Below, piece by piece: positions 63,895 to 64,000 of a stretch of DNA of 64,000 nucleotides. Each line of letters begins with the position of its first letter. Position 1 is the first letter of the stretch. A model generated the notes under the pieces. The model did not search any database. It saw nothing but the letters and a program-made list of their open reading frames with translations, and was not told where the DNA came from. The stretch comes from Chryseobacterium paludis (GTDB lineage: Bacteria; Bacteroidota; Bacteroidia; Flavobacteriales; Weeksellaceae). The stretch lies in assembly GCF_025403485.1 (NCBI RefSeq), contig NZ_CP099966.1, positions 248,001 through 312,000 on the forward strand, given 5' to 3'. The position numbers were made by a program, and so were the translations under genes.

Positions 63895-64000
63895 ATGAAG
63901 ACAAAATATATCTTCTGTAGTTTCATCCTTTTACTGTTACTGAGTTGTGGCAAAAAGGAAACGATATATAAGGGACAATATCAAAATCAGCCGGTTACAG
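63895..64000 (+). CDS. Lipoprotein (partial, runs off right edge)
   Basis: About 35 N-terminal residues are visible: MKTKYIFCSFILLLLLSCGK is a clear lipoprotein signal with lipobox LLSC (Cys 18). The rest is too short to classify. An ATG at 63875 reads into a stop, so 63895 is the start. Confidence 0.65.
   Translation, partial: MKTKYIFCSFILLLLLSCGKKETIYKGQYQNQPVT

Noticed and set aside
1..64000. tRNA, rRNA, tmRNA or other structured RNA genes
   Set aside because: No cloverleaf-like or conserved RNA stretch was recognised by eye; a covariance-model scan could still find a small RNA.

Overview
The window looks like a chromosome segment of a flavobacterium, most likely Chryseobacterium or a close relative. 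It is AT-rich and carries type IX secretion (T9SS) sorting domains, a SusC/SusD pair, two GLPGLI-family proteins, a Bacteroidota-type double-glycine leader peptide, and promoters with TAnnTTTG -7 boxes. No tRNA, rRNA, IS transposase or CRISPR array was recognised. The genus assignment is inferred from protein style, not from a marker gene.

Layout. 1-9.1 kb: small regulator/oxidoreductase modules. Two paralogous modules each hold an oxidoreductase gene followed by an AraC-type regulator gene (1-2.6 kb and 7.1-9.2 kb). A TetR/SDR pair and an ECF sigma factor with a membrane partner lie between them. A noncoding 1.7 kb tandem array (5.44-7.11 kb) has repeat units that alternate between two types. 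9.4-19.3 kb: a lipoprotein alpha/beta hydrolase, a LytTR regulator with an amidohydrolase, a divergent nitroreductase/HxlR pair, and a divergent AraC/FAD-monooxygenase pair. 19.8-26.3 kb: a probable defence island. It has a three-gene operon (D12-class adenine methyltransferase, a large PD-(D/E)XK + DGQHR + HEPN-like protein, and an Apea-like HEPN protein), a divergent putative abortive-infection (AbiC-like) membrane protein, and a decayed gene remnant. 26.4-29.5 kb: a small XRE regulator, a bacteriocin-like double-glycine precursor, a GLPGLI protein and an orphan gene.

29.6-48.5 kb: two tandem copies of one cassette. Each has a T9SS-sorted repeat protein, a split RHS shell (two ORFs of about 1,140 and 1,130-1,210 aa), a non-homologous C-terminal toxin tip, and a different small gene behind it, probably the immunity gene. 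The second tip carries an HELVH zinc-protease motif. Both cassettes share upstream DNA, including a CGACA-N5-TGTCG dyad at a fixed distance from a TACTTTTG -7 box. 49.7-53.3 kb: a siderophore receptor and a PepSY inner-membrane protein (iron uptake). 54.4-60.1 kb: a phosphodiesterase/phosphatase-SusC-SusD operon, followed by a universal stress protein, a PiT phosphate transporter and a VOC protein.

Regulation. Direct repeats with a 21-bp period, the spacing typical of AraC and LytTR sites, lie upstream of the SDR gene, the aldo/keto reductase gene, the alpha/beta hydrolase gene and the amidohydrolase gene. The first two sit at nearly the same distance from their start codons and share a GTAGCC-like core. 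Inverted-repeat operators fit the TetR and HxlR regulators. All functional statements come from reading motifs; no database search was run.
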